From positions 17,983,501-18,047,500 of the forward strand of contig JAMJFZ010001133.1 of assembly GCA_026225945.1 (NCBI GenBank): a stretch of DNA of 64,000 bases, written 5' to 3'. Below, one piece after another: positions 57,905 through 64,000 of this stretch. The DNA comes from Cricetomys ansorgei (Eukaryota; Chordata; Mammalia; Rodentia; Nesomyidae). Both the position numbers and the translations under genes were made by a program. Numbering within the stretch: the stretch's first letter is position 1; each line of letters opens with the position of its first letter. Under the pieces are notes generated by a model that was not told the DNA's origin, searched no databases, and saw only the letters and a program-made list of their open reading frames with translations.

Positions 57905-58105
57905 CTTTGAACAACATGGCTCAGCAGGTAAGGGCCTCTGTTGCCAGGCCTGCCCATCTGAATTTGATCCCTCGGACTCATAGGGCAGAAGGAGAGAACA
58001 AGCTACTGTAAATTGCCTCTAACCTCCACGTGCCTGCTGTGGCACGTGTGTGTCCCTCCACAAACATATATACATAAAATATGTAATTGAAATTTAAAAA
58101 ATAGA
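57905..58105 (+). repeat. RSINE1 SINE
   Basis: CATGGCTCAGCAGGTAAGGG, GCAGAAGGAGAGAACAAGCT, AATTGCCTCTAACCTCCACG and TGCTGTGGCACGTGTGTG are followed by an A-rich tail. Confidence 0.85.
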
Positions 58106-58147
58106 ACACCCAAATTAAAAAATAAAATGATAAAATAAAAGCAATCA

Positions 58148-58182
58148 CATATAATATATATATAGTGCATATATATATATAC

Positions 58183-58226
<44 letters not shown>

Positions 58227-58262
58227 TGTGTGTGTATGTGTGTGTTTGTGTGTGTGTGTGTT
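58148..58262. repeat. (TA)n then (TG)n microsatellite
   Basis: A long, nearly pure TA run (58181-58223) is followed by TG repeats with a few interruptions. Confidence 0.95.
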
Positions 58263-59004
58263 TGCACATGTGTCAGGATAATTCAGGAAAGCAGCACTTT
58301 AGAAACCACTTGGAGGGTCCTGTGAACTAACACAAACTTATTGGGACAGAAACGTTTCCTTCAGCACAAATAACTTTAAAGGTAAGTTCAGAACATTTCA
58401 GATGCCTTCAGGTTTGGAAGCTCCCAGGAAGGAAATCAGCGCATAGCCTAGGGTACTGAGTACTTGGAGGTGATGAGGAATACGGACTCTGGTGACCGGG
58501 TGCCCCATACTCAATGCATATAGAAGCCACAGGGCTTCTTCCTCTCCCTCTCCCTTTTGTACACTGCACATGGTAACGCAACCTCCATCACGGGCTACGA
58601 CAAAGACAAGATATGTCAATGTTGACAAAATCCTTAAACGGAGGCCCACCAACCAGATGGCTTGATTTATTATTGATATGTGTGAAGATTCACCCAAGTA
58701 ATATTGATTCCAAAACTTGCAAACTTAAACGTCAAATAGGTAGAAGCAGTGGAATCAATTAAAAAGCACGAGTTATTCAGTCATCTATGGAAATCACAAA
58801 CACGTGACATGAAGAATTAGCAAAGGACGGTTGAAAGGAAAGGTAAGACACTGGATGAAAAGGCAAACAGGTGCCACCATTTTCAGATCTGAAAAGAAGG
58901 AAATTCTACACAAGCACACACATAGGCATGCAAAGGAAATAGACTACAGAGAAAGCACACAAGATGGCAAAAACACAGCTTCCTATCGCTGGTCCCAATT
59001 CCAG
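58263..59004. other. Unique intronic sequence
   Basis: Nothing is recognised. Confidence 0.4.
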
Positions 59005-59398
59005 GTGATTCTTTCTCTGAGTGTGACAGTCACTCTTGATTCTCAATGTGACCGGATCTGGATCCATCTAGGCGACGGACACCTGGGCTTGTCTGTGGGG
59101 GCTTTCTGGATTGATTTAACTAGTGTGGGAAGGTCCAGTCTCTGCCTCGACAGCACCATTCCCCGGGCTGCAGTCCTAGACTGGGTAAGAACGAGCCGGC
59201 GGGTTGAGCACCAACAGTCCTCCGCCACTCTCTCCTTCATGACCGCAGGGCGCCGTGTGACTAGCTGCCTCGCACGTTTGCTGCCATGCTTCTCTGCCGC
59301 ACCGGACTGTGCCCTCCAACTGTGAGCCAAGCAATCCCTTCCTTCAAATGTCCCTTGACACTTGGTCAGAGCAATCGCAATAGCAACTGATACACTCC
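59005..59398 (+). mobile_element. ERVL/MaLR-type LTR, unusually CpG-rich
   Basis: GATTGATTTAACTAGTGTGG, CAGCACCATTCCCCGGGCTG, GTGTGACTAGCTGCCTCGCA and AACTGTGAGCCAAGCAATCC are in family order. It ends near AATCGCAATAGCAACTGATA. About 17 CpG fall in 59047-59291, far more than in the other copies here. Confidence 0.65.
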
Positions 59399-59493
59399 AC
59401 TTGGTATTTTTCCAACATACTCTAACTAAAAGTTCTACCCAAGAAGCATCCACTTTGTAAACAGGGACTTATTGTGTTGGATTAAAATTATTA

Positions 59494-59722
59494 TTCTTTT
59501 AAAATATTTATCATGTTCACGTGGATTTGTGTTTTGCCCGCATGTACATATGCGTACCGTGGCCATGCAATGCCTGCATAGTCTAGAAGACGGTATGCCA
59601 TCTTCTGGAGCTGGAGTTACAGGCTGTTTTGAGCTACCATGTGGAAGCTTAGAACTGAACCCAGGTCGTCCACAAGAGCAACAGGTATTCTTAACTCTCA
59701 AGCCATCTCTCCATCTTCTAAT
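59494..59722 (-). repeat. B3/B2-type SINE, minus orientation
   Basis: TTTTGCCCGCATGTACATAT, TCTTCTGGAGCTGGAGTTAC, GAACTGAACCCAGGTCGTCC and CTCAAGCCATCTCTCCATC are the reversed B3 body and tRNA-like head. Confidence 0.85.
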
Positions 59723-59779
59723 TAGTACTCTTACTTCAGGGTTCTGCTTCTGATGTCTGAATGACTACCAAGCTGCTAT

Positions 59780-59915
59780 ACCCATTGGGTAAGAAAAAGC
59801 CATACTCAAAAAGACTAATACAGGCCTGGGATGTAATCAGTGGTGCAGTGCTTGCTTAGCATGCATGGTCCTGGGTCCACCCATCAGTGCATGTTTCCTC
59901 TCAGACGCTTCAAGG
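59780..59915 (+). mobile_element. L1 scrap carrying an ID-like insert
   Basis: AAGCCATACTCAAAAAGACT (L1-like) is followed by an ID-like SINE at about 59823-59875 (CCTGGGATGTAATCAGTGGT). L1-like sequence then resumes with GCATGTTTCCTCTCAGAC. The same L1/ID/L1 arrangement recurs at 61.84 kb. Confidence 0.5.
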
Positions 59916-60147
59916 TAGTGACACTAACAGGTCAAAGGCCACCATGCAGCTTCCAGGGCACTGCTGGTATGCCATGTTTGTGGTTCATAAAAGTGTTTCT
60001 CTTCAAGGCTCTTCAGAGTTTCCATCAAGAAGCCATCAGCAAAAACCTGATTCACAGCAGCAGCTTCTATCACCTGAGCACCTCTTCCCACAGGGCCTGC
60101 ACCAAGAACAAGCTTTGTTTCATGTTTCTTCTCAGGTGTGAGATTGT

Positions 60148-60455
60148 GACAAGGAAGGCTTTGTACCCAGGTCATAGCCTACTAAGTGACAAGGAAGGCC
60201 TTATATCCAGGTCAGAGCCTACTAAGTGACAAGGAAGGCTTTGTACCCAGGTCAGAGCCTACTAAGTGACAAGGAAGGCCTTATATCCAGGTCAGAGCCT
60301 ACTAAGTGACAAGGAAGGCCTTATATCCAGGTCAGAGCCTACTAAGTGACAAGGAAGGCTTTGTACCCAGGTCAGAGCCTACTAAGTGACAAGGAAGGCT
60401 TTGTACCCAGGTCAGAGCCTACTAAGTGAAGAGGAATGCCTTGTACCCAGGTCAA
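60148..60455. repeat. 40-bp minisatellite, nearly 8 units
   Basis: GACAAGGAAGG recurs at 60148, 60188, 60228, 60268, 60308, 60348 and 60388. A mutated last unit starts at 60428. Two unit types alternate (GCTTTGTACCCAGG and GCCTTATATCCAGG) in the order A B A B B A A A'. There are no length changes. Confidence 0.97.
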
Positions 60456-60467
60456 GCTCATGCTCTT

Positions 60468-61362
60468 ACAAGACACAAAAGGATAAAACTGTTTGGAGAC
60501 AGAAGTGAGATTATCCAGTCTGAGGAGAAACACTTGAGAAAATTTGGTTTGGTTGTTAAGCATAAGAAAAGCTAAAATAGGAAGTGACTTTTTTTCTAAC
60601 CAAATGCTCCTAGAGAAGATCATTAAAACCCAAAATCAAGCAAAGTGGACACAGGAATGAAAGAGTCGCTCAGGTTACAATTCTTCTCGAAACTGTCAAT
60701 CCATATGGCTTAAATACAGGGTATGGCAAAAGTCAAACGTCCCAGGTCACGAACACAAGATGCCCCATTTGACCAACAGTGAAAAATAAAGTAGGAAACC
60801 AGCTTAGTGATAAAAGCAAAGACAAACAAACAAGGCAAGAGAGTGGGGGAGGAGAAAAAAGGAAGAAAGAAACCAGACATACTGCAGTTACTTTCACCTG
60901 GTTGATGTGAATTCTCAGTTAGGTACTTGGATCAGTACAAACATTGTAATCTCAGGAACGCTCAAATTAAACAAGAAGAAAGTCCAACTTTCCAGACTCC
61001 ATCTGCTCCACCAAGGTGCTCAGTTCCACACTGTGGCAATCATATAAAACATGTTCCACAGCTGTCCAGTGAACCACATGTTCTGAGCGACCCTGACAAG
61101 TTAATGAGAGCATCGGAGCTGAGGAACAGTTCTTCTCGGCCCCTCTCTGAAGGTATAACACCCAAAGAGACAAACTAGCATCAGAACCCCGTGTGTGAGG
61201 AGTGCATGAGGAACTGCTTTTCCGGTTACCAGAATGAAGAAATAAGAATGAACAAGATCATTTGTGCAGTGGGCAAACTTTGCAAGCTTGGTTTCATCAG
61301 TGCTAGTCCCCAAAAGCTAGCAGCCTTTGTGTTTCTGGACAACACAGTACAGATCTCGGAAG
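60468..61362. other. Intron sequence next to the Cacna2d3 donor
   Basis: No repeat is recognised. This is the first 0.9 kb of the intron downstream of the exon, in transcript sense. Confidence 0.6.
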
Positions 61363-61369
61363 ACTTACC
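61363..61369 (-). promoter_or_regulatory. 5' splice donor of the Cacna2d3 exon
   Basis: The minus strand reads GCGG|GTAAGT, a near-consensus U1 donor after the in-frame CGG codon. It begins an intron that occupies the rest of the window to the left. Confidence 0.85.
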
Positions 61370-61485
61370 CGCACTGCCTCAGACTTCTTGTGAAACATTC
61401 CCTCCATGTTCTTAGCCAGCTTCTTCACCAGCTGGAGGCCATCGATTTCTTCAATGGCAACATCCTTCTCGTACTCTTTGTATTT
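61369..61485 (-). CDS. Cacna2d3: Cacna2d3 coding exon (likely exon 2), calcium channel alpha2/delta-3 subunit
   Basis: This 117-bp minus-strand exon encodes 39 codons with no stop, beginning KYKEYEKDVAIEEIDGLQLV and ending FHKKSEAVR. It matches the N-terminal region (about residues 69-107) of alpha2/delta-3 as I recall it, just before the VWA_N domain. The product is an extracellular, membrane-anchored auxiliary subunit that promotes trafficking and gating of voltage-gated calcium channels. The acceptor (CTAACAG, bases 61486-61492) follows a pyrimidine tract, and a branch-point-like TCTAATAC lies at 61504-61511. The donor is CGG|GTAAGT. Both flanking introns are phase 0, and the 117-bp length preserves frame. 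Codon 29 is GGA (Gly), giving NMEGMFHKK where I recall Glu. Alpha2/delta-1, -2 and -4 fit less well from memory. Identification is by recalled homology, not by a search. Confidence 0.93.
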
Positions 61486-61511
61486 CTGTTAGGAAAGAGG
61501 GAAGTATTAGA
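61486..61511 (-). promoter_or_regulatory. 3' splice site and branch point of the Cacna2d3 exon
   Basis: On the minus strand the intron ends with a CT-rich run (CTTCCCTCTTTCC) followed by TAACAG. A branch-point-like TCTAATAC lies at 61504-61511, with its candidate branch A about 21 nt from the exon. This fixes the exon start at 61485. Confidence 0.85.
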
Positions 61512-61839
61512 GGCATGCGATTCTAAAGTACCGAACGTGTTTTCCTCTGATGGACGCAAGAATAAAACTCTAACACCACCATATCTGTTGGAGTTGGAGA
61601 TGGTAGGCTGTATTTCATAATTGCTAAAGCAACCAGAGAGAAGCATGACAATTGAGTCTGGCTGTCACTGGAAGCCGACGCAGCACCCAGAAAAGGAACA
61701 ATCTTCAGCTAATCGAATGCTGTCTCATCTAAGGAATACACTAACGGACTGATTTGACTGATGGTTTCCTCATCTTCTCCATTTAAGATAGTTTTTCTTT
61801 AAAAAAAAAAAAAACCTATCACATACTAGAGATCAGATC
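61512..61839. other. Intron sequence upstream of the Cacna2d3 acceptor
   Basis: No element is recognised apart from an A run at 61801-61814. Confidence 0.6.
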
Positions 61840-62136
61840 ATCATGTTAAACAAAATAAGTCAGACTCAGAAGAACTGGCCTAGGGATGTAACTCAGTGGT
61901 GGGGCGCTTGTTCAGCATGAAAATGGTTCTAGGTCCACTCACTAACGCATGTTTCCTCTCAGATCTGGAGTCTGTTTTTTGTTTTTCCCTGTTATGATTT
62001 TGTTTGTTTGTCTTGTTCATTTTAGGAGGTGTTTGGGAAGAGAAGAGAAATGAACAGGCGGGTGAGGAGAACAAAAGAGAGCAATGGGGTAATATGATCA
62101 AACTATATTATATAGATGCATGAAAATATCTTAATG
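61840..62136 (+). mobile_element. L1 (Lx-type) 3' end carrying an ID-like insert
   Basis: TAAACAAAATAAGTCAGACT is L1-like. An ID-like SINE (CCTAGGGATGTAACTCAGTG) follows at 61877-61942, then GCATGTTTCCTCTCAGATCT. AATATGATCAAACTATATTA and GCATGAAAATATCTTAATG close it, as the terminal L1 3' UTR. Confidence 0.65.
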
Positions 62137-62221
62137 GAGCTGGGGAGACTGCTCAGTCAGTAAAGTCCTTGCCATACAAGCACAAGGATTTGAGTTCAAT
62201 CTCCAGAACACAAACGAATGA
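62137..62221 (+). repeat. B4 SINE, head part (split element)
   Basis: GAGCTGGGGAGACTGCTCAG, GGATTTGAGTTCAATCTCCA and GAACACAAAC are the tRNA-like head. The body resumes near 63408. Confidence 0.75.
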
Positions 62222-62270
62222 TGAAAGGGGAGGGGGGAAGGCTGAGGAAGGGGAGGGGGATGAAGGAGGG
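62222..62270. repeat. Purine-rich (GGA)n tract, left part
   Basis: GGGGAGGGGGGAAGG and GGGGAGGGGGATGAAGGAGGG lead up to the candidate LTR. Confidence 0.85.
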
Positions 62271-62279
62271 TAGTAAGAC

Positions 62280-63328
62280 TGTAAATATAGATTTAGTGCA
62301 AAAGGCAGCTTATTCTTCACTAATTTAACTCTCAGTCCAAGAGGGTTTCAGCCTTCAGATAACCTAATCTTAAGCCTAGACCTGGAGGGCTTCAGACTCC
62401 ATACAATCTAATCTTCAAGATGCTAGCTCAGACCTAGGAGGCTTTAGCATTTGTACAATCTAATCTTCACACCTAAACCTAGAATGTTTCAGTCTCTGAG
62501 ATTTACTGTTGATGGAAGCACTCTGACTAGCTCCTTCAGAACTCAAAGCTGTACTGAACTCAACTGACTATTCTGGTTGACTGATTCAACTCACTCACTG
62601 CTCTGGCTCAAATTCTTCTCCTAGCTGACTGGTTCAAACTGACCTTCTGAGTTGGCTGACTGTTTCTGACTGAACTCTTCTGACTCTGGCTGCCTCCCAC
62701 AACTTCTCTGACTGAACTGCTTTGCTTGCCTTCAAACTAACTCTCACTGTTAGCTGACTCTCCCAAACTCTCCTTCTGATGAACTGCCTCTGTGCCTTAT
62801 CTGACTGATCCTTTTACTGACTGCCTGACTCTCTGAGCTGAGAGCCTGCTTTTATAGCGTGAGAGTTGGCCATGTCCTCTCTCTGGCTCACTCTGCTAAC
62901 TCTTCCTTTGATTTACCACTTTGCCTGCCCTTCACTCTGATTCACTCTCATACTTGGGATAAAAGGCATGTACTCACTCTGCACTTCACTCTGACACTCT
63001 GCTCCTCAGCTGACTAGCATGCTCTAAGTCAAACTCCTTCCACTCTCTCAATCTCTACTGCTTCTCTCTTAACTCTGAACTGACTGTGAACTCTGAACTG
63101 AGAGCCACGAATTGAGAACCATGATCTACTTCTGAACTGACTGCTAGCTAGTTCTCTCATTGGTTCTATTAAAGATTTTGTTAAGGATACTTAAAGGCAT
63201 ATCCCACCATTGACTTCTTAGTTGGGTTACCTAAAGGCATGTGCTGCATTTCAACTGGGTCACACAGGTCTTGAATGTGATCTTTTCCCCGAGTAGCCAT
63301 GTTGCTGGGTTAAAATATTAAATATTCA
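62280..63328 (-). mobile_element. Candidate solitary LTR (1.05 kb), CTGACT-rich
   Basis: On the minus strand it starts TGAATATTTAATATT and ends TATATTTACA, so it has TG...CA ends. A TATA box (GCTATAAAAGC) is at 62848-62858. The middle third is full of short CTGACT/AGTCAG words on opposite strands. It sits inside a purine tract inside a B4, which supports an insertion. No clear target-site duplication was found, so the ends are tentative. The family is not named. Confidence 0.5.
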
Positions 63329-63381
63329 GCAGAAGAAGGAGGAGGTGAAGGAGGAGGAGGAAGAGGAGGAAGAGGAGGAAG
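63329..63381. repeat. Purine-rich (GGA)n tract, right part
   Basis: GAAGAAGGAGGAGG and GAGGAGGAGGAAGAGGAGG continue the tract interrupted at 62270. Confidence 0.9.
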
Positions 63382-63404
63382 TGACTGCCCCATGGTTACC
63401 CACC

Positions 63405-63640
63405 ACCACCAGGCATAATGGCACACACTTATAATCCCACCTATCCTTTGGGAGACAAATACAAATGAATTCTGAGGCTGGCTGACCAGCTAGCCTACAC
63501 TATCCTGCAAGCTCTAGGCCAGTGAGAGACTTTGCCTTAGAAAAGAAAAAAAGGAAGAAAAAAACAAACAAATCACACTGAAAAACCAAGGTAGACAGTA
63601 CCTACAGCTGTCCTTTGGCTATACACACAAGTGCATGCTC
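63405..63640 (+). repeat. B4 SINE, body and tail part (split element)
   Basis: CCAGGCATAATGGCACACAC, GCTGGCTGACCAGCTAGCC, CTAGGCCAGTGAGAGACTTT and CTACAGCTGTCCTTTGGC follow the B4 body and 3' part. The order is colinear with the head at 62137. Confidence 0.8.
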
Positions 63641-63649
63641 ATTTGTTCT

Positions 63650-63950
63650 CCTAGCGTTGCTTCCTGTTGCTGTGATAAACCACTCAGACCAAATGGGTAA
63701 GGAAAGACTTTATTTCAACTTTCATCTCCACATAACACTTCACCACTGAGGGAATCAGAGCAGAAACTCAAGCAGGAACCTGGAAGCAGAAGCTGACACA
63801 CAGACCATGGAGGAATGCTGCTCACTAGCTTTCTCCCTGCTTCCACTCAGCTAGTTTCTATATACAACTCAGAACCACCTGCCCAGAAGTGCCACAAACA
63901 GTGGGCAAGGCCCTACTCCAGCAATGAGCCATCAAGGAAATGCCTCACAC
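63650..63950 (-). mobile_element. ERVL/MaLR-type LTR
   Basis: TTCCTGTTGCTGTGATAAAC, ACCTGGAAGCAGAAGCTGAC, GGAATGCTGCTCACTAGC and AGAAGTGCCACAAACAGTGG are the reversed family seen at 34.6 kb. Confidence 0.75.
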
Positions 63951-63956
63951 ATATGA

Positions 63957-63976
63957 ACACACACACACACACACAT
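63957..63976. repeat. (CA)n microsatellite
   Basis: About 9 CA units. Confidence 0.9.
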
Positions 63977-64000
63977 GCAAGAAAACATCACAATGAAACC

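Noticed and set aside
58831..59325. 164-codon plus-strand ORF
   Set aside because: Its second half lies within a CpG-rich LTR. There is no recognisable product.
59924..60175. Minus-strand ORF with a protein-like stretch (LVLGAGPVGRG...)
   Set aside because: The glycine-rich phrase looked like a nucleotide-binding loop. The frame runs out of the 40-bp minisatellite at one end and toward an L1/ID scrap at the other, and no family could be named.
60148..60455. CRISPR-like or coding repeat (40 bp)
   Set aside because: There are no spacers. The 40-bp period shifts frame each unit and stops occur, so it is neither CRISPR nor a protein repeat.
1..61368. Further Cacna2d3 exons in the window
   Set aside because: I looked on the minus strand for the next expected peptide (RLVEAAEEAH..., YEYFNAVLIN) and saw no match, so the next exon probably lies left of the window.
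61369..61485. Assignment of the exon to Cacna2d1, Cacna2d2 or Cacna2d4
   Set aside because: The YEKDVAIEEIDGLQLVKKL segment fits alpha2/delta-3 as recalled and not the sequences I recall for the paralogues.

Overview
The window is nuclear DNA from a muroid rodent. The evidence is the repeat content: B1, B3, B4, RSINE1 and ID-like SINEs, 3' ends of rodent L1 of the Lx type, many ERVL/MaLR-type LTRs, and older mammalian MIR and L1 fragments. Every SINE seen is diverged. I found no near-consensus mouse B1/B2, rat ID or hamster B1 copy, so I do not name a species.

Only one protein-coding exon is supported. It is a 117-bp exon on the minus strand at 61369-61485 with good splice sites, and its 39 codons match the N-terminal region of the voltage-gated calcium channel auxiliary subunit alpha2/delta-3 (Cacna2d3), as recalled for human exon 2. 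The gene therefore runs right to left. Positions 61486-64000 are the 3' end of the preceding intron, and positions 1-61368 are more than 61 kb of the following, very large intron. No other exon of this gene or of any other gene could be supported, and the many short ORFs have no recognisable product.

Layout. 1-650: a CpG-enriched stretch with a good plus-strand splice donor, a possible promoter. 650-14100: unique intron with scattered B4, B3, RSINE1, MIR, an ancient L1 and an Lx L1 3' end. 14.4-27 kb: mostly unique, with ERVL-type LTRs (one nested pair), a CA/TG palindromic microsatellite and an ancient L1. 27-34.5 kb: repeat-poor, with a likely retrocopy 3' end carrying a 30-A tail. 34.5-48.3 kb: repeat-dense, with three same-strand LTR-type repeats in a row, a complete but non-coding 2.2-kb LTR retroelement inserted in an RSINE1, and a 23-bp minisatellite. 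48-57 kb: mostly unique, possibly regulatory. 57-60.5 kb: SINEs, a CpG-rich LTR and a 40-bp minisatellite. 60.5-64 kb: the exon, then an L1 3' end with an ID-like insert and a B4 split by a candidate 1.05-kb solitary LTR.

Nothing here is clearly a new biological system. The items most worth checking are the CpG-rich left edge, the small non-coding LTR element with two LTRs, 6-bp target duplication and polypurine tract, the two minisatellites, and the CpG-rich LTR at 59 kb. Repeat family names come from memory of consensus sequences and should be confirmed with RepeatMasker.
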